DNA from: Deltaproteobacteria bacterium
GTDB taxonomy: Bacteria; Desulfobacterota; Binatia; UTPRO1
DNA length: 60,319 nt
NCBI GenBank assembly: GCA_020852955.1
Contig: JADYZW010000026.1
Location: forward strand, 1-60,319
Direction: 5' to 3'
Positions 34,321 through 42,414 of the stretch are shown one piece after another (within the stretch, counting starts at the first letter, position 1; each line of letters opens with the position of its first letter). Below the pieces are notes generated by a model. That model was given only the letters and a program-made list of their open reading frames with translations, was not told where the DNA came from and did not search any database. A program made the translations under genes and the position numbers.

Positions 34321-35305
34321 TCAACGGCGGGCGGGTCAAGCCGTCACGGATGCGCGCCGAGAACGCCGGATCCTGATCGGCGGCCTTGGCGCGCGCGTTC
34401 ACCAGGGTTGCCTGGCGTACTTCGGGAAAGGGCCGACTCGTGTCGACGACGCCGCGCTCGTACAGCATCTCGTCGAGTCTGCCGTTGGCGATCACGCGCC
34501 AGTCTAGGGGAAAGGGGATGCCGAGCTTCCGGATGTGGCGCGTGATCGAGGTCGTGCAGTTCTGGGTTGCGGCGTTGTACCACTGCGGGCGCGCGTGCAG
34601 CTCGTTGATCGACTTCACGTAGTCGAGCAGGATGCGCCGCGCCCGCGAGATCGGCGTCCGCAGCTGCCAGAGGTGCACCTCTTCACCCCGATAGTTGGTG
34701 CGAAGGCGAATCACGTCGCGCTCGTCGGCGACCACGTAGTAGATCTCGAACTGCTTGAAGAAGCCCTTCACCGCGGAGTACTCCTCGCCCTTCTCCTTGC
34801 GGGTTTCGATCGAGACGGCGAGGTGCTGGCCGTCGGTGAACTCCCAGCTCATGATCGTGTGCGCGATCCCGGGGGCGCCCCAGTACGACATGAAGAGATC
34901 CATGCCGGTGAGCTTGGAGAGGTCGAGGGTGCGGTTCTCCCAGCGCTCCGTGTAGTCGGTCTCGCTCCGGTAGTCGAAGTCCCGGACGTCGTGGAAGGTC
35001 AGGCGGTCGCCGTCGACGTCGACGTGGGAGGTACGCGCAACGTCGGGCTGCCAGTCACGGTCGTTCCGCGGCGCGACGTGGATCCACCAGAGAGCCCAGA
35101 CCGCGAAGAGGACGACGAGCGCCGTCAGCGTCCGCCCGAACGGCCGCACCGTGACCAGCACGACGAGCCCCGCCAGCACGAGCGCCGCCGCCAGGCCGTC
35201 GGCGAGCAGCGCCGGCCGCGGCCCGGTGAAATGGAGGGCCGCCGCGCACCACGCGAGCGCGAGCACGACCGCGATCGCGAACGACGTCCAACCTAGGTAT
35301 CGCAT
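34295..35305 (-). CDS. DUF4105 (Lnb N-terminal-like) membrane protein
   Basis: The protein has 336 residues. Three membrane helices lie in the first 95 residues, and the rest is probably periplasmic. The DUF4105 pattern is seen in GIAHTIMSWEFTDGQHLAVSIETRKEKGE and in LLDYVKSINELHARPQWYNAATQNCTTSITRHI, with a conserved Cys in the latter. In Lnb lipoprotein transacylases a DUF4105-type domain with an essential Cys moves acyl chains between lipoproteins, so a Cys-based acyltransferase role is a reasonable family inference. GAGG lies 5 bases before the ATG at 35305. Gaps of 112 and 59 bases flank it inside the same-strand run. Confidence 0.85.
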   Translation of the reverse strand: MRYLGWTSFAIAVVLALAWCAAALHFTGPRPALLADGLAAALVLAGLVVLVTVRPFGRTLTALVVLFAVWALWWIHVAPRNDRDWQPDVARTSHVDVDGDRLTFHDVRDFDYRSETDYTERWENRTLDLSKLTGMDLFMSYWGAPGIAHTIMSWEFTDGQHLAVSIETRKEKGEEYSAVKGFFKQFEIYYVVADERDVIRLRTNYRGEEVHLWQLRTPISRARRILLDYVKSINELHARPQWYNAATQNCTTSITRHIRKLGIPFPLDWRVIANGRLDEMLYERGVVDTSRPFPEVRQATLVNARAKAADQDPAFSARIRDGLTRPPLIVLPAGTD

Positions 35306-35417
35306 GCACGCCTCATGCGGCCGCTCCCGATATCAGACGGGTGCGACCCCGCAACCGCGCCGTTGCCCGAGCCCGCCCTGGTCCGCCGCGTCCGTCCGCC
35401 GTCCGTGCCTCGGCCGC

Positions 35418-36197
35418 TCACCGGTCCATGCTCCCCCGCACGTCGACCAGGACCTGGTCGAAGGCGTCGACCCGGATGAAGCCCAGGCGCGGGAACTCGA
35501 GATCGAGGATGACGTAGACCGTGACCGCCGTGATGGCCCCGAACGCGATCATGTGCGTCCACTTGCGGCGCACGCCGGTCGCCATGCTGTACCCGGCGAG
35601 CAGCGAGCACCCGAGGCCGAGCCCGAACAGCATCGCGAAGACGATCCACGGCGGGTGCATGCCTGCCGCCGCAGTCCGGGTGGTCGTGATGTCGAACATC
35701 GCGTTCAGCGCGGGCAGGAGGAGGATGGCGCACGGCTGCGCACCGCCGTCGCGGCATGCCGCGACGGCGTGCGACCAGATCTGCGTCTGCAGCTCCCCGG
35801 CGCGGGCGAGCGCACCGCGCGCGGCGTCGAGGTCGGGGATCTTGGCGTAGATTTCGAGCCGCGCGTCGACGTAGCGGCGGAAGAGTTCGCGCAGCGTCAC
35901 CTGGTCCGCCGGGGGCACCACGTCGAGGCGGAGGTAGGCGGTGCCGATCGCGTTCGCCTCCTCCACGATCAAATGGCGCCGCGCCTCGAAGCGCCCCGCC
36001 GCTCCGGAGAACGAGAACGCGACGAGGAGGCCGAAGAGGGCGAACACCGCACCCTCCACGGCTCCGGTACCGCTGTGCGCCCCATCGGGATCGAGGTTCT
36101 CGTCGCGGTCACCGATGCGGCGGCCGATCTCCAGCATGAGCATCATGCCGAGAAAGAGTCCCGCGGCGAACAAGATGGCGTATGTGACGTTGAACAT
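35418..36197 (-). CDS. DUF4239 (bestrophin-like) membrane protein
   Basis: The protein has 259 residues. One N-terminal helix (ILFAAGLFLGMMLMLEIGRRIG), a second (VFALFGLLVAFSFSGAAGRFEARRHLIVEEANAIGTAYLRLD, the DUF4239 signature), a helical periplasmic or cytoplasmic segment, and two C-terminal helices. The fold prediction for this family is bestrophin-like, so an ion channel role is possible but unproven. GGGG lies upstream of ATG 36197. It begins 15 bases after the porin stop. Confidence 0.85.
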   Translation of the reverse strand: MFNVTYAILFAAGLFLGMMLMLEIGRRIGDRDENLDPDGAHSGTGAVEGAVFALFGLLVAFSFSGAAGRFEARRHLIVEEANAIGTAYLRLDVVPPADQVTLRELFRRYVDARLEIYAKIPDLDAARGALARAGELQTQIWSHAVAACRDGGAQPCAILLLPALNAMFDITTTRTAAAGMHPPWIVFAMLFGLGLGCSLLAGYSMATGVRRKWTHMIAFGAITAVTVYVILDLEFPRLGFIRVDAFDQVLVDVRGSMDR

Positions 36198-36212
36198 TCG
36201 CGTGATCCCCCA

Positions 36213-37580
36213 TCACAGCACGAGCTGGAAGCGCGCCTGGAAGACGTGCAGGCGACCGTCGAGCGGGCCGCCGTCGACGAAGGCGAGCGAGTAGCCGGCC
36301 TGCCAGCGCACCCAGCGATTCCAATACCAGTTGAGGCCCGCCGTCACCTCGTGGAGGCGACCGCCTTCGACCGCGCCGTCGTCGAGATCCACCCACGACC
36401 AGCGGCCGGCGCCCTCGACGGCACCGAACGTCCGCGCCCGCAGGCTGAGCGGCCGCGCCGGCACGAGCTGACCGAAGGTCGCCTGCTCGCGGTCGTACGG
36501 CCGCTGCTCGCCGGTCAGGAGATAGGCCGCCGCGACGTAGAAGCCCGGAAACGTGTGGCCGGCGCCGTCGACGAACGCGTGCAGATACTCGCTCTGGAAC
36601 GACAGCGGGCCGCGCCGGCCGGCGATCTCGAGCCCGAGCACGTACGCGCTCGCAGCGTCGATCGATCCGGTGTCGACGGCGAGCGGGGCGAGGAAGCTCT
36701 CGGGCCGCGACTGGTACTGCATCTGATCGGCACCGGCGAACGTGTAGGCGCCCGCCATGCCGACGTGCAGGAGCTCCGGCCATGCGGTCGCGGCTGCACC
36801 GGCCGCCGGCGCTTCGTCGTGCGCGCGAACGAGGTACGACGTCCGGCCGACGACGCGCGCGACTGCGCGGCTCTGATCGCCGACGTCGCGGCGCTGGCCG
36901 ACCGAGTACCATCCGAGACCGGCGCTCAGACGCTCGTCGAGGAACCTGCGGCGCGCGAAGAGCCCGAGCGACGTCGCGGGCACGAACGCCTGCACCGGTG
37001 CCGGCATCTCGAGGAACGTGCGGTCGCGGCTGCTCATGCGGTTCTCGAAGCCGAGGGGCGCGTCGAGCGCACCGAATCGGATCGTTCCGACCCACGGGAC
37101 GTCGCGCCACATGAGCCAGGCCGAGTCGAGGTAGAAGCTCCGCTGCAGGAAGCCGAACTCCAGGTTGTAGTGCACCGGCCGAACGAGCCGGAACACGCCG
37201 CTCGACGTGAGGAACGCGCGCCGCACGGCGACGTCCGACGGCACGTCTTCCGCACCCCCGGCCGACGCGAACCCAGCGGCATCGAGGTGGAGCTTGACGC
37301 CGATGCGCCCATCGATGACGGGCTCGCCGGTCAGACTGAAGCCTGGACGCCAGCCGTCGAGGGTGACGTCCGGGCGGTCGAGGAAGCGGTAGCGCGGCCC
37401 GCTCTCCCAGAACACCTCGGCGCGCGGGAGCCAGCGCGGGAGACGGACGGGCGGCGGCGGCGGCCCGTGCATCGCCGCCGCCGTCGGCGAGCGCGGATCC
37501 TGCCAGGGACGCGTGCAGCCGGGCACCACGAGCCATGCCGCCAGGAGGGCGAGCACGACACGGGCACCCGGCCGCCGCAC
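36213..37580 (-). CDS. OprP-like outer-membrane porin (phosphate-selective porin family type)
   Basis: The protein has 455 residues rich in alternating beta strands and aromatics, ending in RLHVFQARFQLVL, a typical barrel C-terminus. Segments such as FRLVRPVHYNLEFGFLQRSFYLDSAWLMWRDVPWVGTIRFGALDAPLGFENRMSSRDRTF are characteristic of OprO/OprP-type porins. The chosen GTG start (37580) has GAGG 6 bases upstream and lies 8 bases after the DcaP-like stop. It gives an N-terminus with a lipobox, WLVVPGC (Cys about 21), which is unusual for a trimeric porin. The ion or nutrient passed cannot be told. Confidence 0.83.
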   Translation of the reverse strand: MRRPGARVVLALLAAWLVVPGCTRPWQDPRSPTAAAMHGPPPPPVRLPRWLPRAEVFWESGPRYRFLDRPDVTLDGWRPGFSLTGEPVIDGRIGVKLHLDAAGFASAGGAEDVPSDVAVRRAFLTSSGVFRLVRPVHYNLEFGFLQRSFYLDSAWLMWRDVPWVGTIRFGALDAPLGFENRMSSRDRTFLEMPAPVQAFVPATSLGLFARRRFLDERLSAGLGWYSVGQRRDVGDQSRAVARVVGRTSYLVRAHDEAPAAGAAATAWPELLHVGMAGAYTFAGADQMQYQSRPESFLAPLAVDTGSIDAASAYVLGLEIAGRRGPLSFQSEYLHAFVDGAGHTFPGFYVAAAYLLTGEQRPYDREQATFGQLVPARPLSLRARTFGAVEGAGRWSWVDLDDGAVEGGRLHEVTAGLNWYWNRWVRWQAGYSLAFVDGGPLDGRLHVFQARFQLVL

Positions 37581-37588
37581 ACCGAACC

Positions 37589-39028
37589 TCAGTCGAAGAT
37601 CGTGTAGACGAGCGCTGCCGTGATGCGCGCGACGTCGCCGTCGGACCCGTCGTTCGACTCCTTGTGACCGTAGAGCGCCTCGACGCCGACCGAGAGACGC
37701 TTGTGGTACTGGAAGATCAGGTTCGCCGACGCGTAGACCGTCTCGTGGTACGCGTCGCCCTCCTGGCTCGCGGTGTTGTCGATGTTGACGTAGCCGCCGC
37801 TCACCGCCGAACGGAACCGTTCCGACCAATGGTGCGTGTAGCCGAGCATGAGCCCGAGGTACGGAATGGTCTCGAGGTTGCCGTCGGAGTCGAATCCGGC
37901 ATCGTTGTTGAAGAAATCGTCGTTCGAGTAGCGGAAGAGGCCGTGCCCGTACGTCGCCTGCGCCTGCAGGCTGTCGTTCCCCCACGTGTCGAACACGCCC
38001 GAGGCATTGAAGCCCCAGCCGAGCTTGCTCTGCCGCCCTTCGCTCGAATCGTCGACGCTGATCGAACGCAGGATGGTCGCGAGCTGCACGTGACCGACCC
38101 CGTCGCGCTCCCAGCGCGCGTTCATGCCGCCGTCGGGGGCGTTGTTGATGGCCTTGGCCTCGTCGGGCTGCCCCGTGAGATCGACCTCGGACTCCGGCTG
38201 CTCGAGTCCGAAGTTGAGCTGCCACTCCTTGCCGAGCGGCTGGAGGTAGCGGATGAGCGGCCGGCGCGCGAAGATCGCCGAGTTCGGACCTTCGTAGTCG
38301 ACCGTGTCTGGCCATACGTCGGGATCCTCGAAGATGCTGAACGTCTGCCCGACGATGATGTTGTAGTACTGTCCGTAGAGGTGGCGGATGCGGTACGGGA
38401 ACTCGCCGCCGCCCGAGCCGTAGAAGTCGTTCTCGTAGTAGAAGCGCGGCTTGCCGCCGATCTCGGGCGCGCGCACGTCGATCCGGAGCTGCGACCCCTT
38501 GGCGTTGATGTTGAAACGCGGGTCGCCGCCCTTGTCGTCCTGGCCGGTCACCGGGATCTTCGCGGTGATGAAGCGGTTGTCGTCGCCGGCGTTCTCGGTG
38601 TCGAACGTGACGTCGGTACGCGGCTTGGCGTTGAACTTGATCAGCACGCTCGTGTTCGGGATGCGGGTGAAGCCGCGATACTGCGGATCGAGCGTCAGAT
38701 CGCCGGGGCGCGGCGCGGCTTGCTGCTCGTCACGGACGGCGCCGCGGTTCTTGACGGCGCTCGCCTCGCCCGTGACGGCGACCTCGGCGCCCGTCGTGAC
38801 CGCCGCACCGGGCGTCGTGGCGAGCGCGCCTCCCGGCGCCACCGGGGCGGTCGCGGGCGCCGCTTCGCGCGTCTTCTCGCGCCGCTCCATCTCCTCGACG
38901 CGCTGCTGGAGGATGCGCACCTGCTGCTTCAGCTCCTCGACCTCGGCGCTCGCCGCCCATGCGCTCATGGGCGACGCCCACGCGAGGGTCGCGAGGAGCG
39001 CCCCCGCAACGAGAGCGCGCCCGCTCAT
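37589..39028 (-). CDS. DcaP-like trimeric outer-membrane porin
   Basis: The protein has 479 residues. A signal peptide (LVAGALLATLAWASPMSAWAA) leads into a coiled coil (AEVEELKQQVRILQQRVEEMERREK), as in DcaP-type porins, then a low-complexity linker, then a barrel with GFTRIPNTSVLIKFNAKPRTDVTFDT, FRHLYGQYYN-like and GQTFSIFEDPDVWPDTVDYEGP segments, and the final VARITAALVYTIFD with terminal aromatic. DcaP of Acinetobacter passes dicarboxylates and similar solutes. The ATG overlaps the glutaminase stop (ATGA, 39028-39025), so porin and enzyme are translated together. Confidence 0.9.
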   Translation of the reverse strand: MSGRALVAGALLATLAWASPMSAWAASAEVEELKQQVRILQQRVEEMERREKTREAAPATAPVAPGGALATTPGAAVTTGAEVAVTGEASAVKNRGAVRDEQQAAPRPGDLTLDPQYRGFTRIPNTSVLIKFNAKPRTDVTFDTENAGDDNRFITAKIPVTGQDDKGGDPRFNINAKGSQLRIDVRAPEIGGKPRFYYENDFYGSGGGEFPYRIRHLYGQYYNIIVGQTFSIFEDPDVWPDTVDYEGPNSAIFARRPLIRYLQPLGKEWQLNFGLEQPESEVDLTGQPDEAKAINNAPDGGMNARWERDGVGHVQLATILRSISVDDSSEGRQSKLGWGFNASGVFDTWGNDSLQAQATYGHGLFRYSNDDFFNNDAGFDSDGNLETIPYLGLMLGYTHHWSERFRSAVSGGYVNIDNTASQEGDAYHETVYASANLIFQYHKRLSVGVEALYGHKESNDGSDGDVARITAALVYTIFD

Positions 39029-40137
39029 CGCGCCGCCTCGGGATTCGCTCCGAAGATGCCGGCGCCGAGCCGCTGCGCGATGTGCTTGATCGCGAGCTGC
39101 GCCCGGACGCTGTTGCCGGCCTCGTTCAAGCGCGGCGAGAAGGCCGCGATCGCGAGCTTCCCGGGCACGACGGCGACGATCCCGCCGCCGACGCCGGTCT
39201 TGGCCGGGAGACCGGCGTCGAAGGACCAGCGGCCCGACTCGTCGTAGAAGCCGGCGGTCAGCATGATGGCGAGCAGCTCCGGCACCATGTCCTCGTCGAG
39301 CATGCGCTGGCCGGTCTTGGGGTTCACGCCGCCGTTGGCGAGCGTCGCGCCCATCATCGCGAGGTCGCGGGTGTTGATGCCGATCGAGCACTGCTTGGTG
39401 TAGACGCGCAGCGCTTCTTCGGGCTCCGCATACAGCCGCTCGGAGTTGTAGAGCAGATTGGCGATGCCGCGGTTGCCGAAGGCCGTCGAGTACTCGGAGT
39501 CGTAGACCTTCTCGAGGAGCGGCAGCTTGGGATCGCCCGCAAAGCCTTCGAGGTTGACGAGGACCTGCGCGTAGCGGTCCTTCTCGTTCTTCGCCTTGAC
39601 CAGGCTGACCGCGGCGATGGCGCCCGCGTTCACGAGCGGGTTCACCGACTTCGCCTTGTAGATCTCGAGCGCGAGCTTCGAGTTGAACGGCAGCCCCGTC
39701 GGCTCGACGCCGATCTTCTCGGCGATGACCTCCGGCGTCCCGTGCTGCTGCATGACCAGCGCCGCCGTGAAGGGCTTCGACACCGACTGGATCGAGAAGC
39801 GGTAGTCGACGTCCCCGGAGACGTAGAGGTCGCCGTCGCGGGTCGCGATCGCGACCCCGAAGAGCTCGGACGGGATGGTCGCGAGGATCGGGATGTAGTC
39901 GGCGTTCTTGCCATCGCGAACGCCGGCGAACTTGGCGTGCGCCTCGTCGACGAGCGCCTGGTAATCGGCGGTGACACCGGCTCCCCCCACGAAGCGCGCG
40001 GGGGCAGCGGCACGCGCCGGCTCGGCCGCCGCCCCTCGTCCCCGATCCACCGACGCCGTGCACGACGCCGCGGCGAGCGCGACGGTGGCTGCGAGCACCA
40101 GCCGTCTCCCGAACCCTTCACGGAGAGCGCTATGCAT
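39025..40137 (-). CDS. glsA: exported glutaminase
   Basis: The protein has 370 residues. The catalytic domain (about 65-365) is a standard Ser-Lys glutaminase: FSIQSVSKPFTAALVMQQHG (Ser and Lys of SxxK), GLPFNSKLALE, NPLVNAGAIA, YDSEYSTAFGNRGIANLLYN, YTKQCSIGINTRDLAMMGATLANGGVNP and AKTGVGGGIVAVVPGK. What is odd is the first 60 residues: a signal sequence ending in LAAASC, so the enzyme is probably exported and perhaps lipid-anchored, while most GlsA enzymes are cytoplasmic. It would release glutamate and ammonia from glutamine in the periplasm. It lies between two porin genes, 8 bases after OprB and overlapping DcaP. Confidence 0.93.
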   Translation of the reverse strand: MHSALREGFGRRLVLAATVALAAASCTASVDRGRGAAAEPARAAAPARFVGGAGVTADYQALVDEAHAKFAGVRDGKNADYIPILATIPSELFGVAIATRDGDLYVSGDVDYRFSIQSVSKPFTAALVMQQHGTPEVIAEKIGVEPTGLPFNSKLALEIYKAKSVNPLVNAGAIAAVSLVKAKNEKDRYAQVLVNLEGFAGDPKLPLLEKVYDSEYSTAFGNRGIANLLYNSERLYAEPEEALRVYTKQCSIGINTRDLAMMGATLANGGVNPKTGQRMLDEDMVPELLAIMLTAGFYDESGRWSFDAGLPAKTGVGGGIVAVVPGKLAIAAFSPRLNEAGNSVRAQLAIKHIAQRLGAGIFGANPEAAR

Positions 40138-40145
40138 GATCCCTT

Positions 40146-41477
40146 TCAGAAGGCGATCTGCATGCGTGCGCCCAGCACCACCGCGGTGTCGACGCGCTTC
40201 ACCCCCGGCTCGACCACCTGGAGGTCCGGCGTCAGGTGCAGCCACGGCAGCACCGCGGCGTTGTAGAAGACCTCGAAACCCTGCCCGCCTTGCGTTCGCC
40301 GCTCGATCAAGCGCGGCAGCTGGTCGCTCCGATCGACGAGATACCAGCCGATGCCGAACGTGTCGTCGTCGCGCGTCGGAATGACGCCCTTGCCGCCGAA
40401 GCCGAAGCTATAGAAGCGCTCGAGCGGGTTGGTGCGCTCGTCGCCCTGCCCGAAGCGGAAGAAGAGCCCCACGCCCTGCGTCGGGTCGTCCTTCTCGGCG
40501 TAGAGGAATTGGTCGAAGTTGTAGTAGACCGCCCACGAGCTGTTCGCGCGATCGATCTCGGCAAGGTTGGTTCCGAAGCGCTCGTCGATGACCGCGTCGA
40601 TGATGAGGCGCGGGTCCTGATCCAGCACACCGAAGTTCCGGCTCGACCACGAGCCGCCGAGCGTCACGTGCCCCGGAAGGCCGAGCGGGCGATAGCCGAT
40701 GCGCAGCTCCTGCGCGATGACGGTCCCGTCCGAGAAGGCGTCGTCGAAGCCCACCGTGTCGGGACGTCCGAGGGCATCGAGCACCGAGAACGTGTACGTC
40801 CCGAGTTCGTCCGGTAGCACGAGGAGGAATCCGCCGCCGAGCGCCGAGTACGGGACGCTCCGCAACACGATCGGGTTGATGACGAAGCCGAGATTCGAGA
40901 ATTGCGTGTTGCCGCGGCCGCTCGCGAAGGCGTTCTGGTCGCCGTCGATCGTGCAGATCTTGCCGCCGAGAACGGCGACCCACGGCGCCAGGAACTGCAC
41001 GAAGGTGACGCCCGAGAGCGTCGTGATCTCCTCGGGCAACGGCAGGAGCCCGTCGGTGTCGGGGGCGATCAGCACGCCAGCATCGCCGTTCACGCTCTTT
41101 CCGAAGCGTGATTCCGCGAAGACGGTCGCGAACCCGCCCGGCCAGAGCCCGAGGCGTTCGGTCTCGACGTGCAGCTCGTAGTCGGCCGAGCCGCCGTACG
41201 CGTCGTTCTCGTCGCGCCCGCCGTCGACGATACCGCGATAGGCTTGGTAGAGGTTCACGCCCAGCGTGACGCCGCGGTCGGCGAGCTTGGTGCGCCACCC
41301 GCCCCAGTCGCCGGTGAGGTAGCGGCGCTCGAAAAGGTCGCCACTGTAGTCCTGGCGCGGCCAGATCGACGCGGGCTCCGGCTTCGCATCGGTCGTCTCC
41401 GCCGCGCGAGCGGCGGTCGCGACGATCGCGGAAAACAGGAGGGCGGCGAAGAGCGAAACGATGCTGGGGGCCTTCAC
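40146..41477 (-). CDS. OprB-like carbohydrate-selective porin
   Basis: The protein has 443 residues. A signal peptide (VSLFAALLFSAIVATAARA) precedes RRYLTGDWGGWRTKLADRGVTLGVNLYQAYRGIVDGG, a clear OprB family opening, and a beta barrel ending in VVLGARMQIAF. RLGLWPGGFATVFAESRFG and WAVYYNFDQFLYAEKDDPTQGVGLFFRFG are further family marks. OprB porins pass sugars and other small nutrients. The start is a GTG overlapping the DUF2950 stop (GTGA, 41477-41474). The neighbouring glutaminase hints that the solute may be an amino acid or peptide, not sugar (inference). Confidence 0.92.
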   Translation of the reverse strand: MKAPSIVSLFAALLFSAIVATAARAAETTDAKPEPASIWPRQDYSGDLFERRYLTGDWGGWRTKLADRGVTLGVNLYQAYRGIVDGGRDENDAYGGSADYELHVETERLGLWPGGFATVFAESRFGKSVNGDAGVLIAPDTDGLLPLPEEITTLSGVTFVQFLAPWVAVLGGKICTIDGDQNAFASGRGNTQFSNLGFVINPIVLRSVPYSALGGGFLLVLPDELGTYTFSVLDALGRPDTVGFDDAFSDGTVIAQELRIGYRPLGLPGHVTLGGSWSSRNFGVLDQDPRLIIDAVIDERFGTNLAEIDRANSSWAVYYNFDQFLYAEKDDPTQGVGLFFRFGQGDERTNPLERFYSFGFGGKGVIPTRDDDTFGIGWYLVDRSDQLPRLIERRTQGGQGFEVFYNAAVLPWLHLTPDLQVVEPGVKRVDTAVVLGARMQIAF

Positions 41478-42400
41478 TCCGTCGGGTCCCACGAGTCGTC
41501 GGGATCGTACGCGGTGATCTTGGAGGCGATTTCCGCCGTCTTGAGACCGAGATCCTTCTCGAAGACGATTCCCTGCTCGTTCACGACGAACGTCATGACA
41601 CCGCTCGATCCGTACTTCACCGGATAGGCGATGAGAGCGAAACCGCTCGTCATCCTTCCTTCCTTTATATAGCTGCGGGCGCCCCCCGGGGCGTGGGATC
41701 CCGCCGCATGGAGCTCCTTATAGATGTAGCCGTGGAACGGCTCGGGCGTAGCGTTCATACCGGGCCGATATCCCTCGCGGCTGGCGTCGGCGAAGAGCGG
41801 GCCGATCGGGCTCTCGGCATCGCCTTCCTGCGTCTCCCAGTAGAGCCCGTCCCGTTTGCCCGGGGTGCTGCGAAGGCGCTGGGCGTACTCGTAGACGCCC
41901 TCGGTCGCGCGTTTTCGCCGCGCGTAGTCGCGCTGCGCCGACACGTACTCCTGACAGATCTGGATGGTGAAGAGCTCGTTCCTCCCGATCCGCCGATTCA
42001 GGATCTCCGTCTTCCCCGCCTCGGTGTCGAAGCGCCAGCCGGCCGACTCCTTCACGAGCGGAATCGGGAATGGCCAGTCGTCGTCGCCGACGCTCAAGAC
42101 GGCGAAGTCGTCGCCGACGTGCTCGAGGTGCGTGCGCTCGGCCGCGCGCGCGACGAAGAGCTCGCGGGCTTCGCGATCCGCGACGGGATCGCCCGAGGGC
42201 AGCACCTGCTGCGCGCCCGGCCCGAAGAGCGGGTCGAGCTGCCCGCCGTCGCCGACCTTCGCCGCCTCGACGAGGGCGGCGACCGCCGCCTCCGCGCTCT
42301 CGAACCGACGCTGCGACGCTGCGCCGGCCGGCGTCGGGATCGTCGCCGCCAGCGCGGCCAGAAAGAAGAGTCCGAGACCGATTCCAGTCGTTCTAGGCAT
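41474..42400 (-). CDS. DUF2950 periplasmic protein
   Basis: The protein has 308 residues with a signal peptide (GLGLFFLAALAATIPTPAGA). The DUF2950 pattern is plain: FESAEAAVAALVEAAKVGD, NRRIGRNELFTIQICQEYVSAQRDYA, GLYWETQEGDAESPIGPLFADA, PFHGYIYKELHAAGSHAPGGARSYI, GRMTSGFALIAYPVKYGSSGVMTFVVNEQGIVFEKDLG. ATG 42400 follows AGGGGG; an ATG at 42418 would overlap the DUF3300 stop (ATGA) and add six residues. The family occurs next to DUF3300 in many bacteria, as here. Function unknown. Confidence 0.92.
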   Translation of the reverse strand: MPRTTGIGLGLFFLAALAATIPTPAGAASQRRFESAEAAVAALVEAAKVGDGGQLDPLFGPGAQQVLPSGDPVADREARELFVARAAERTHLEHVGDDFAVLSVGDDDWPFPIPLVKESAGWRFDTEAGKTEILNRRIGRNELFTIQICQEYVSAQRDYARRKRATEGVYEYAQRLRSTPGKRDGLYWETQEGDAESPIGPLFADASREGYRPGMNATPEPFHGYIYKELHAAGSHAPGGARSYIKEGRMTSGFALIAYPVKYGSSGVMTFVVNEQGIVFEKDLGLKTAEIASKITAYDPDDSWDPTE

Positions 42401-42414
42401 GGCTCGTCCCCCTC

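Noticed and set aside
34535..35296. Long plus-strand frame opposite the DUF4105 gene, and many similar long antisense frames across the window.
   Set aside because: They mirror real genes in GC-rich DNA, have biased Arg/Asp/Val-rich composition and show no family motifs.
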